Origin: a bacterium
Lineage (GTDB): Bacteria; Elusimicrobiota; Elusimicrobia; UBA1565; UBA9628
Assembly: GCA_021782205.1 (NCBI GenBank)
Contig: JAJXVH010000011.1
Coordinates: 1 to 63,849, forward strand
DNA length: 63,849 nucleotides
Direction of reading: 5' to 3'
The notes beneath the pieces are model-generated. The model did not search any database. It saw nothing but the letters and a program-made list of their open reading frames with translations, and was not told the DNA's origin. Each line of letters starts with the position of its first letter. The first letter of the stretch is position 1. Both the position numbers and the translations under genes were made by a program. Positions 54,256-61,366 of the stretch are shown piece after piece.

Positions 54256-54771
54256 TCACGACATCGCCTTCAGGAGAGTCAAAACCCGCGGCATCACGGC
54301 GTTCTTCTCCTGCTGGGCCAGTTTTCCCAGCACGAAGTCCAACGTGCGCACCAACTCCAGAAGCTCCGCGGTCCGCTTTCGAAAGGCCTCGGATTCCTTG
54401 CCGTCCCCCGCCTCGCGCAGGCACTCCTCCAGAGCGCCGATCACCGGCTCGATCTCGCGCTTCTTGCGCTCGCGCGCGATGCGGCAGCACATGTTCCAAA
54501 CGTCCTTCTCGCTCTGGAAATACTCGCGCCGCTCGCTGCCCACCGACACGCGCCGCACCAGACCCCAGTCCGTCAAGGCGCGCAGGTTCATGCTCGCGTT
54601 GCCGCGGCTGATCGACAGCGCGGCCATGATCTCATCGACCGACAGGGCCGCGTCCGAAGCCATCAGCAGCGCGTGGACGCGCGCCATCGTCTTGTTGATG
54701 CCCCACTGGGACGCCATCTCCCCCCACGTGGAGACGAACCGCGTCCGAGCCTTCTTGAGCCCTTCGCTCAC
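54256..54771 (-). CDS. GbsR/MarR-family transcriptional regulator
   Basis: A 171-residue winged-helix regulator of the GbsR type. The N-terminal STWGEMASQWGINKTMARVH and the DNA-binding region VDEIMAALSISRGNASMNLR followed by ALTDWGLVRR are strongly characteristic. The C-terminal half is helical and would form the dimer. The start is a GTG at 54771 with no clear Shine-Dalgarno. It is the first gene of the prenyl/radical SAM operon, 20 bases before the prenyl synthase. A palindrome covers its promoter, so autoregulation and control of the whole operon are likely. Confidence 0.92.
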   Translation of the reverse strand: MSEGLKKARTRFVSTWGEMASQWGINKTMARVHALLMASDAALSVDEIMAALSISRGNASMNLRALTDWGLVRRVSVGSERREYFQSEKDVWNMCCRIARERKKREIEPVIGALEECLREAGDGKESEAFRKRTAELLELVRTLDFVLGKLAQQEKNAVMPRVLTLLKAMS

Positions 54772-54779
54772 CGTGTTCT

Positions 54780-54807
54780 CATACTTTCAATATATTCTGA
54801 AAGTATG
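54780..54807. promoter_or_regulatory. Palindromic operator upstream of the GbsR gene
   Basis: A perfect 10-bp inverted repeat, CATACTTTCA / TGAAAGTATG, separated by 8 bases (ATATATTC). It lies eight bases upstream of the regulator's GTG and overlaps the -10 box. A dimeric winged-helix protein bound here would block RNA polymerase or early elongation. Confidence 0.82.
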
Positions 54808-54834
54808 ATACAACGAGAACGGCTCTTTCGTCAA
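54805..54834 (-). promoter_or_regulatory. Promoter of the GbsR-led operon
   Basis: Minus-strand -35 TTGACG (54829-54834) and -10 TATCAT (54805-54810) with an 18-base spacer, a near-consensus sigma-70-type promoter. It is one of very few clear -35/-10 pairs in the window. The -10 overlaps the outer arm of the palindrome. Confidence 0.7.
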
Positions 54835-55208
54835 GACCCGGGAGGCGGCCCGAAGCGCTCGCGGTCCCCGCGGCGGCGCGACTCCCACTTCGCGCGCAAG
54901 GCGTCGAACTTCTCCTTCTGGTCGGGGCGCAGGAACGCTTCGATGCGTTCATGGTCGAGCTTCATCTGGGCCTCGAAATCCTCGCGGGCCTTGTCGTGAA
55001 TCGCGCGCAGGCGGACCGCCGCCCCGTCGATGACGGCCCGGACCTGGACCTGCTGGACGTCGTCGAGCTTCAGCTCCCGGGTCAGGCGCGCCGCGATCAC
55101 GGCGGGGCGCGGCGGCCGAGGTCGAAAGAAGCGTCCCAGCGCGCGCGCGCCGAGCGCGCCGGCCACGGCGCCCAGCAGGAACACGAACGCCAACGTTCCA
55201 CGCTTCAT
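54831..55208 (-). CDS. Spy/CpxP-like periplasmic protein
   Basis: A 125-residue protein with an N-terminal membrane anchor (LAFVFLLGAVAGALGARAL) and an all-helical charged domain. That domain contains LTRELKLDDVQQVQVRAVID and HERIEAFLRPDQKEKFDAL, the LTxxQ-like pattern of Spy/CpxP and heavy-metal-sensor proteins, which act as periplasmic chaperones or sensors. It overlaps the anti-sigma gene by ATGA, so sigma, anti-sigma and this gene form one envelope-stress operon. Its stop overlaps the -35 of the next operon. Confidence 0.75.
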   Translation of the reverse strand: MKRGTLAFVFLLGAVAGALGARALGRFFRPRPPRPAVIAARLTRELKLDDVQQVQVRAVIDGAAVRLRAIHDKAREDFEAQMKLDHERIEAFLRPDQKEKFDALRAKWESRRRGDRERFGPPPGS

Positions 55209-55657
55209 GGGAACTCCGCGTTCAGCGCGCCGGCCGCCGTCTCGTCGGCGGACTTCGCCGTCCAGGCGTCGGCCGTGCCGCCGCCCGCCGCGACCAACTG
55301 AGCCTCCGGCGCAAGCTCCGGCCGCGCGGCCGGCCGAACGGCCAGGAACAAGGCGGCCAACGCCAGCGCGAACGCCGCCGCTCCGCGCCGCGGGGTGGAC
55401 AGCAGGGCGGACAAAAACGCGGCCTCCGGCGACGCCTCCAGGCGCGAGCGCACGGCCCGCGCGAACGCGTCCGTCTCGCGCGCCGAGGGCGCGCGCGTCG
55501 TCCGGCGCGCGGCGGCGTCGATGACGCGGTAGCGCGCGCGCAGGGCACGGCAGTCCGCGCAGCCTTGCAGGTGCCCGTTCAAGTCCTCCGCGTCCGCGGC
55601 GGTCAGCCTTCCGTCCAGCGCGTCCGACAGCAGGTCGTTATATTTTTCGTGGCCCAT
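55205..55657 (-). CDS. Anti-sigma factor, zinc-finger (zf-HC2) type
   Basis: A 150-residue membrane-anchored anti-sigma factor. The N-terminal zinc finger NGHLQGCADCRAL (His-x3-Cys-x2-Cys) is preceded by an acidic helix that would bind the sigma factor. A transmembrane helix (AAAFALALAALFLAVRP) begins near residue 95, and the periplasmic tail is short and Ala-rich. It overlaps the ECF sigma gene by about 20 bases upstream and the Spy-like gene downstream. Signal-driven release of the sigma factor is inferred from the family. The overlap with sigma suggests tight stoichiometric coupling. Confidence 0.88.
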   Translation of the reverse strand: MGHEKYNDLLSDALDGRLTAADAEDLNGHLQGCADCRALRARYRVIDAAARRTTRAPSARETDAFARAVRSRLEASPEAAFLSALLSTPRRGAAAFALALAALFLAVRPAARPELAPEAQLVAAGGGTADAWTAKSADETAAGALNAEFP

Positions 55658-56255
55658 GGCTACCTTCGCCGGCGTCTGCGGCTTCGACGCCTCCCCCCCC
55701 CTGCAAGTGTCGCAGGCTTTCGACCAGGCTGCGCCGCGCCCGACGCAGGCGCGCCTTGACCGAATCCACGGTGCACTCCAGCGCCGCGGAAATTTCCTCG
55801 TAGTCCAGCCCCTGCGCGCGCAAAAGCAGCGCCGCCCCTTGGGACTGAGGCAGTCCGGCAATCAAGCGGTGCACCTCTTTGAGCTCGTCCGCCCGGTCCG
55901 TCGCGACGGCCGGCTCCGCGCCCAAACTCTCGCGCGGCTCCCCGGAGGCGTCCAGCACGGCGTCGAGAGGCACCGTGCGGCGCCGCGCGCCATGGCGCTT
56001 GAGATCCAGGCAGCGGTTCATCGCGATCCGGTACAGCCAGGTCGAAAAGCGCGCCTCCCCGTGAAAGCCGCCCAAGGACCGGTGCGCCTTCAGGAACACG
56101 TCCTGCGCGGCGTCGTCGGCGTCCGCGGAGTTCTCCAGCACCGAGAAGCACAGGCCCGCCACGCGCGCGTGATGGCGCCGCACCAGGACCCCGTAGGCGT
56201 CCAGGTCCCCGGCGCGGGCGAGCATCACCAGCTCCTCATCGGTCGGTTCGGCCAT
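55638..56255 (-). CDS. ECF RNA polymerase sigma factor (RpoE-like)
   Basis: A 205-residue ECF sigma factor. Region 2 is visible in LVMLARAGDLDAYGVLVRRH and ARFSTWLYRIAMNRCLDLKR. Region 4 is the C-terminal helix-turn-helix, ALLLRAQGLDYEEISAALEC then TVDSVKARLRRARR. The first 15 residues are short, as in RpoE relatives. It is the first gene of the sigma/anti-sigma/Spy-like set, which lies directly upstream of the GbsR operon on the same strand. The target promoter cannot be seen; the gene may autoregulate from the short interval before it, but no clear motif is found there. Confidence 0.94.
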   Translation of the reverse strand: MAEPTDEELVMLARAGDLDAYGVLVRRHHARVAGLCFSVLENSADADDAAQDVFLKAHRSLGGFHGEARFSTWLYRIAMNRCLDLKRHGARRRTVPLDAVLDASGEPRESLGAEPAVATDRADELKEVHRLIAGLPQSQGAALLLRAQGLDYEEISAALECTVDSVKARLRRARRSLVESLRHLQGGGGVEAADAGEGSHGPRKI

Positions 56256-56336
56256 AACGGCGGGCGGCTCTGTTTCGACGCGGTGTTCGGCGGAAGTGTC
56301 GCGCCGGAACGGGTCGCAGACGTGGTCAGCCGCGGC

Positions 56337-57539
56337 TCAGCCGATCAGCCCCAGCTCCCGCCCCACCTTGCCGAACTTCTCCAGCGCGAAATCCAGGTCC
56401 TTGGTCGTGTGGCCGGAGCTCACGATGGTGCGCAGGCGGTCGCGGCCGCGGGCGACGATGGGGAAGGTGATGGCGAGCGCGAAGACTCCCTCGTCGAAGA
56501 GACGCGCGGAGAACTCCTTGGCTTTCTTGGTATCGCCGACCATCACCGGCGTGATCGGAGTCTGCGAGGCGCCCGTGTCGAAGCCGAGTTTCTTGAGGCC
56601 CGCCTTGAAATGATGGGCGTTGTCCCAAAGCTTCTGGATGCGCTCGGGCTCGGCCAGCATCACGTCGACGGCGGCGGCACAGGTGGCCACGACGGAGGGC
56701 GGATGGGAACTGGAGAAGGTGAAGGGGCGCGCGACGCTGATCAGGTAGTCGATGAGGCGGCGTTCGCCGGCCACGTAGCCGCCGATGGAGCCGACGGCCT
56801 TCGACAGGGTGCCGATCTGGATCTGCACGCGGTCGGACAGGCCGAAGTGCGCGGGCGTGCCGCGGCCGTTGGGGCCCATCACGCCGGAGGCGTGCGCGTC
56901 GTCGACCATCACGAACGCGCCGTATTTCTCGGCCAGCGCCACGATCTCCGGCAGGGGCGCCACGTCGCCGTCCATGGAGAAGACGCCGTCGGTCACGATC
57001 ATCTTGCGCCGCGCCGCGCGCGCCTCGGGGCTTTGCAGGATGGCCTCGAGCGCCTTCATGTCCGCGTGCGGATAGATCTTGCGCGGAGACTTGGCCAAGC
57101 GCGCGCCGTCGATGATGGAGGCGTGGTTGAGCTCGTCGGAGATCAGGAGGTCCTTGTCGCTGGACATCAGGCTTTGACAGCAGGCCACGTTGACGGTAAA
57201 TCCCGACTGGAAGACCAGGCAGGCCTGGGTCCCCTTGAAGCGGGCCAATTTTTCCTCAAGCGCCAGATGGATGTCCTGCGTGCCGATGATGGGCCGCACC
57301 GCCGCGGTGCCCACGCCGTGGGAGTCGACGGCGGCCTTGGCCGCGGCCATCAGCTTGGGGTGCTCGGTCAGGTCCAGGTAATTGTTCGAGGTGAGGTTGA
57401 CCACCTTCTTGCCGTCGACCACCGACACCGGCGCCTGGCGGCCCGTCAGCACGCGCAGGCGCACCAAGCGATTTTCGTTCTTGAGCAGCGCGATTTCCTC
57501 GTCGAGGAAATCCATCACGGCGGAGGTGGAGGCGTTCAT
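56337..57539 (-). CDS. kbl: 2-amino-3-ketobutyrate CoA ligase (glycine C-acetyltransferase)
   Basis: A PLP enzyme of 400 residues that splits 2-amino-3-ketobutyrate, the product of threonine dehydrogenase, with CoA to glycine and acetyl-CoA. The PLP lysine is in QIGTLSKAVGSIGG, the aspartate in MVDDAHASGVMG, and the N-terminal SNNYLDLTEHPKL is the family pattern. tdh lies 1.6 kb away on the same strand, separated by a membrane-protein gene on the opposite strand. A perfect TATAAT lies exactly six bases before the ATG, so this looks like a leaderless transcript. Confidence 0.93.
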   Translation of the reverse strand: MNASTSAVMDFLDEEIALLKNENRLVRLRVLTGRQAPVSVVDGKKVVNLTSNNYLDLTEHPKLMAAAKAAVDSHGVGTAAVRPIIGTQDIHLALEEKLARFKGTQACLVFQSGFTVNVACCQSLMSSDKDLLISDELNHASIIDGARLAKSPRKIYPHADMKALEAILQSPEARAARRKMIVTDGVFSMDGDVAPLPEIVALAEKYGAFVMVDDAHASGVMGPNGRGTPAHFGLSDRVQIQIGTLSKAVGSIGGYVAGERRLIDYLISVARPFTFSSSHPPSVVATCAAAVDVMLAEPERIQKLWDNAHHFKAGLKKLGFDTGASQTPITPVMVGDTKKAKEFSARLFDEGVFALAITFPIVARGRDRLRTIVSSGHTTKDLDFALEKFGKVGRELGLIG

Positions 57540-57545
57540 AGGTCG

Positions 57546-57551
57546 ATTATA
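57546..57551 (-). promoter_or_regulatory. Leaderless promoter -10 of kbl
   Basis: GC-TATAAT on the minus strand with exactly six bases to the kbl ATG. The cleanest example of the recurrent motif, since the hexamer is perfect consensus. Confidence 0.65.
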
Positions 57552-57564
57552 GCGAACGATAGGC

Positions 57565-57570
57565 TAGAAT
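57565..57570 (+). promoter_or_regulatory. Putative -10 box of the GT-C-like gene
   Basis: GGC-TAGAAT with eight bases to the ATG at 57579. It lies back to back with the kbl box within a 39-bp divergent interval. Confidence 0.5.
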
Positions 57571-57578
57571 GGACGCCG

Positions 57579-59096
57579 ATGAAGCGCCTGGACGCCGCGA
57601 CGCTCGGCCTTCTGGCCCTGTGCGCCGCCGGACTGCTGAGCGGGCTGGGACGTCTGCCCGCGCTGACCAGCGACGAGGCCTGGGTGGGCCTCTACGCCGG
57701 CCGCCTGGCCGCGCGCGGGCTGTTCACCCCGCACGAGATGAACACCTACACCGGCCCGCTGTTCGGCCTGGCGATCGGCCGCGTGTTCGCCGCACTCGGC
57801 GCGAGCGTGCGTTCGCTGAGGCTGTTCGGCGCGGGCGCCAACGTGCTGGCCTTCGTTCTGCTCGCGGCCCACCTGCGCCGCCGCGCCGGCGCCGCCGCGG
57901 CCGCGTGGTGGGCGCTCAGCCTGGCCGCCAGCGTCTACCTTCTGCTCAAGTCCCGGCAGGCCTGGGAGTGCTACGCGCTCCAGCCGCTGCTGCTGGCGCT
58001 GACGTTCTGGGTGCTGGACGGTCCCGCGTCTTCACCGCGCGCGTTCGCGCTGGCCGCGCTGTGCGTGGTCGGCGCGTCGAACCACTTCATTTACCTGTCG
58101 ATCCCGCTCAGCCTGTGCGTCCTCTACGCGGTCCGCGCCCGGCGCGGCGAGCCCGGAGCCGCCGACTGGCTGCGCGCCGCCGCCTGCGCGCTGGGCGCGG
58201 GCGCGATCCTGTTTTTGGTCAAGCCGCGGCTGACCGACGCCGCTTGGAACGCCCAGCGTGTTTGGGCGGTGCCTTTATTTTTTGCCCTTCCTTTTTTTTC
58301 CGCCGCGGCGTACGCCGCCGGGACCTGGGAGCGGCCACTTCTGCGCCTTCTGCCGCCCCGCGCGGTCGCCCGCGTCGTCGCGCTCGGCCTTATCGCGTTC
58401 GCGGTCTGGCACGGCGTCCCGTTGTGGCAGGCGTTGTCCGGACCGACGGTTTGGAAGCGCACGTTTTCCTGGAACGCGCCGCTCATCCTTGACGTGCCGC
58501 TGTGGCTCTGGGGATCTTCGGTTCTCGCCGTCGCGGCCTGGCGCGCGGCCCGCGCCTGGCACGGCCGCGAGGAACTCACCGCGGCCGAAACCACGCTGGC
58601 GCTGTGGCCCGCGGCCTACGCCGCGATCTTCATTCTGTTTCGCAACACCTCGTCGTTTCGCTATTACTCGTTGATCCAATTCCTGACGCTCGCGTCCGCG
58701 GCCGCGGGCCTGGCGCGCCTGCCCCGGCCGGACCGGCGCGGGGCGGCGGCCCTGGGGGTCTGCGCGGCGATCGCCGCGCAGGCCGCATTCTGGCGCGAAC
58801 TGCGCGTCCCCGCCGACCGCCGGCCGCTGCGCTTCAAGATCGGCTGGCACGCGGAGAACTCCCTGGATTTCGCGCGCAAGGACGCCCTCTTCGCGGCCTT
58901 CGACGCCTCCGGCGCCTGCGCCATCGGCCGCCAGCAGGACAGTTTCGTGTCCATCCCGCTGGACTTCCACCACTTGATGAGCGATCCGCGCCCGTGCGAT
59001 CCGGCGCTCACCTTCACCGCCGTCCAATGCCCGGACTGCGCGCAGGCCCCCTTCTTCCGCTGGAGCGTCGGCCCGGCAGAGTCCGCCCCGAACTAG
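57579..59096 (+). CDS. GT-C-fold (GT39-like) membrane protein
   Basis: A 505-residue polytopic membrane protein with about ten helices. Its first periplasmic loop holds LTSDEAWVGLYAGRL, the Asp-Glu motif expected of GT-C glycosyltransferases such as GT39 mannosyltransferases. A C-terminal soluble segment of about 90 residues with a CPDC pair follows. Donor and acceptor are unknown; a polyprenyl-phosphate sugar would be the usual donor. The gene is inserted between kbl and tdh on the opposite strand with only a few bases on each side, so it is not part of the threonine pathway. Confidence 0.74.
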   Translation: MKRLDAATLGLLALCAAGLLSGLGRLPALTSDEAWVGLYAGRLAARGLFTPHEMNTYTGPLFGLAIGRVFAALGASVRSLRLFGAGANVLAFVLLAAHLRRRAGAAAAAWWALSLAASVYLLLKSRQAWECYALQPLLLALTFWVLDGPASSPRAFALAALCVVGASNHFIYLSIPLSLCVLYAVRARRGEPGAADWLRAAACALGAGAILFLVKPRLTDAAWNAQRVWAVPLFFALPFFSAAAYAAGTWERPLLRLLPPRAVARVVALGLIAFAVWHGVPLWQALSGPTVWKRTFSWNAPLILDVPLWLWGSSVLAVAAWRAARAWHGREELTAAETTLALWPAAYAAIFILFRNTSSFRYYSLIQFLTLASAAAGLARLPRPDRRGAAALGVCAAIAAQAAFWRELRVPADRRPLRFKIGWHAENSLDFARKDALFAAFDASGACAIGRQQDSFVSIPLDFHHLMSDPRPCDPALTFTAVQCPDCAQAPFFRWSVGPAESAPN

Positions 59097-59103
59097 CGCC
59101 GGT

Positions 59104-60126
59104 TCAAGGCACGAAGACGACCTTCCCGCAGCTCTTGTCGGGAGAGGTCATCGCGGCGAAGCCCGCGGCGTAGTCCTTGAGCGGGAAGGTATGCGTGACG
59201 ATGGGTCTCAAGTCGATTGCTCCGGAACGGAGCAATCGATCGGTCTTGTACCACGTCTCGAAGATCTCGCGGCCGACGATGCCGTGCACGCGCACGCCCT
59301 TGAAGATCAGGTCGTTGGCCCAGTCCAGCTCGATCTTCTTGGATGGGATGCCGAAGGCGGTGATGCGACCGCCGCTGCGCACGTTCTTGAAGGCCGCGGT
59401 GATGGCCGCCTGCGCTCCGGACATCTCGCAGACCACGTCGAAGCCGTCCTTGACCTTGCCGGCCTTGATCGGGTCCTCGTCCGGCGAGACCACGGTCGTG
59501 GCCCCCATGCGCAGCGCCAGCTCGGCGCGGTATTTGGAGCCCTCGACGGCGACGATGCGGTCCGCGCCGGAGGCCTTGGCCACCGCGATGCTGAACAGCC
59601 CCTGCGGGCCGCACCCGGACACCAGCACGGACTTGGCCGCCACCGGTTCGACCAAAACGGAGTAGACGGCGTTGCCGAACGGCTCGAACAGGGAGCCCAG
59701 GTCCTTCAACGAATCGTCGGAGTGCTTCCACGCGCAACGCGCGGGCACCACCGCGTAGTCGCCGAAGCCGCCGGGCCCGTCGATGCCGATGATCTTCATG
59801 TCCCGGCAGACGTGGCGCTGGCCGTTCTGGCACTGGTAGCACAGGCCGCAGAAGATGTGGCTCTCGACGGAGACGAAGTCGCCCTTTTTAAAGTCGCGTG
59901 CGGACGCGCCCACCTCGGCGACGGTCCCGCAGAACTCGTGGCCGAAGGTGCTGGGCGTCTTGAAGCGCTCCGGCGCCCAGGAGTTCCAGTTGTAGATGGG
60001 CAGGTCGGAGCCGCAGATCGAGGCGCGGTGCACCTGGATCAGGACCTCGTCGGGCTTGACGCGCAGATCCTCGGCCGACGCGTAATCGGCGCCGGGCGCG
60101 GCGGACTTCTTCAGGAGAGCTTTCAT
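59104..60126 (-). CDS. tdh: L-threonine 3-dehydrogenase
   Basis: An MDR-type enzyme of 340 residues oxidising threonine to 2-amino-3-ketobutyrate. The catalytic zinc region is ASICGSDLPIYNWNSWA plus FGHEFCGTV, the structural zinc site is FCGLCYQCQNGQRHVC, and the cofactor motif is VSGCGPQGLF. The C-terminal VGREIFETWYKTDRLL is diagnostic of Tdh. The ATG at 60126 overlaps the proline dehydrogenase stop (ATGA). kbl, about 1.6 kb downstream on the same strand, would complete conversion to glycine and acetyl-CoA. Confidence 0.95.
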   Translation of the reverse strand: MKALLKKSAAPGADYASAEDLRVKPDEVLIQVHRASICGSDLPIYNWNSWAPERFKTPSTFGHEFCGTVAEVGASARDFKKGDFVSVESHIFCGLCYQCQNGQRHVCRDMKIIGIDGPGGFGDYAVVPARCAWKHSDDSLKDLGSLFEPFGNAVYSVLVEPVAAKSVLVSGCGPQGLFSIAVAKASGADRIVAVEGSKYRAELALRMGATTVVSPDEDPIKAGKVKDGFDVVCEMSGAQAAITAAFKNVRSGGRITAFGIPSKKIELDWANDLIFKGVRVHGIVGREIFETWYKTDRLLRSGAIDLRPIVTHTFPLKDYAAGFAAMTSPDKSCGKVVFVP

Positions 60127-60965
60127 TCGAACATGTTCCTCGCCACGAACAGCAAATTCTCCTTGCGCTCGCGGATGCGCCGGTAGAAGTAGGGAAACCA
60201 ATGCGTGCCGTAAGGCACGTAGATGCGCACGGTGTGACCCTTGCGGGCCAACTCCCGCCAGCGCTTGGGGCGCAGGCCGTAGAGCATCTGGAGTTCGTAG
60301 TCGGACTTGACCAGGCCCGCGGCGTCGCAGGATTTCAGCGCGGCTTCGATGCGTGCGTCGTCGTGCGTGGCGAACGCGGGCAGAGGCGCGCCGGCCAAGA
60401 TGGCCGCGCACTTGTCGTAGTTCGCGTTGACGTCCTGCTTGGACGGGAAGGCGACGTCGGCGGGCTCTTTGTAGGCGCCCTTGCACAGGCGTATGCGGAC
60501 CTTGCGCGCGACGGCGTCGCGGCAATCGGCCTCCGTGCGGCGCAGGTAGGCCTGAAGCACGACGCCCATGTTGGGGTATCGGTCGTGCACGGCATAAAAC
60601 AGATCTAAAGTCTTTTGCGTCCACGCCGATCCTTCCATGTCGACACGCACGAAGTTCTTAAGCCGCGCCGCTTCCTCCACGATGCGGGTCAAGTTCTCGC
60701 GCGCCAGCGCCGGATCGATGGCCAGGCCGATCTGCGTCAGTTTCAGCGACACGTTGCAGTCGACGCCGGTGTCGGCGATGCGGCGCAGCATGGCCAGGTT
60801 CTCCTGCGCCGCGGCGAGCGCCTGCTCGCGCGTGAGGCTGTCCTCGCCCAGGTTGTCGAGCGTGGCCTTGAGTCCGTCGGCGTTCAGCGCGCGCACCGCA
60901 CCGATCGCGTCGTCGACGGCGTCCCCGGCCACGAAACGGCTTGCCAGAAATGTGAGGGCTCTCAT
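60123..60965 (-). CDS. Proline dehydrogenase (monofunctional)
   Basis: An FAD enzyme of 280 residues that oxidises proline to pyrroline-5-carboxylate and passes electrons to quinone. Family motifs are SLKLTQIGLAID, VRVDMEGSAWTQ, GVVLQAYLRRTEAD, RIRLCKGAYKEP and the C-terminal YVPYGTHWFPYFYRRIRERK. The size matches single-domain ProDH, so there is no P5C dehydrogenase fusion. The ATG at 60965 is seven bases after a TAGAAT box. tdh overlaps its stop. No P5C dehydrogenase gene is in the window. Confidence 0.94.
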   Translation of the reverse strand: MRALTFLASRFVAGDAVDDAIGAVRALNADGLKATLDNLGEDSLTREQALAAAQENLAMLRRIADTGVDCNVSLKLTQIGLAIDPALARENLTRIVEEAARLKNFVRVDMEGSAWTQKTLDLFYAVHDRYPNMGVVLQAYLRRTEADCRDAVARKVRIRLCKGAYKEPADVAFPSKQDVNANYDKCAAILAGAPLPAFATHDDARIEAALKSCDAAGLVKSDYELQMLYGLRPKRWRELARKGHTVRIYVPYGTHWFPYFYRRIRERKENLLFVARNMFE

Positions 60966-60972
60966 CGGCGCG

Positions 60973-60978
60973 ATTCTA
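60973..60978 (-). promoter_or_regulatory. Putative leaderless -10 box of the ProDH-tdh operon
   Basis: TGC-TAGAAT on the minus strand with seven bases to the ATG at 60965; TGC makes it an extended -10. Confidence 0.55.
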
Positions 60979-61018
60979 GCATTCCGCGCGTAAAAAAACG
61001 CGGAACCGCGGTCAACGC

Positions 61019-61366
61019 CTACGCCGCTTTCAGCGCGAACAGGGCCCAGCCGGCGAGAAACAGGAGCCCGCCCAGCGGCGTGATCATCCCGAAGCGGCGC
61101 TCGCCGGTCAGCGCCAGAAGATACAGGCTTCCGGAAAACAAAGTGATGCCGCCGGCAAAGCACCACCCGGCCTTGTCCGGACCCCGCATGGCGGCGAGCA
61201 GAAGCAGGGCAAGCGCGTGGTAGGCCTGGTAGCGCGCGCCGGTCTCGAAGACGGCCAGCATCTCCGGCGTCAGGCGCGCTTTCAGGCCGTGCGCGGCGAA
61301 CGCGCCCAACGCCACGTCGAGGAACATCAGGCCGCCGCCCAGCCGGGCCCAGAACGCCGGGCTCAC
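61019..61366 (-). CDS. DUF423 family membrane protein
   Basis: A 115-residue protein with about four helices of the DUF423 family, function unknown. The signature GAFAAHGLKARLTPEML, ETGARYQAYHALALLLLA and the C-terminal GMITPLGGLLFLAGWAL is clear. The start is a GTG at 61366 that overlaps the stop of the pseudouridine synthase (GTGA). Length is normal for the family. Confidence 0.9.
   Translation of the reverse strand: MSPAFWARLGGGLMFLDVALGAFAAHGLKARLTPEMLAVFETGARYQAYHALALLLLAAMRGPDKAGWCFAGGITLFSGSLYLLALTGERRFGMITPLGGLLFLAGWALFALKAA

Noticed and set aside
55656-57578. Upstream extension of the membrane protein at 57579
   Set aside because: It is antisense to the ECF sigma and kbl genes; the real start MKRLDAAT has a TAGAAT box eight bases upstream.
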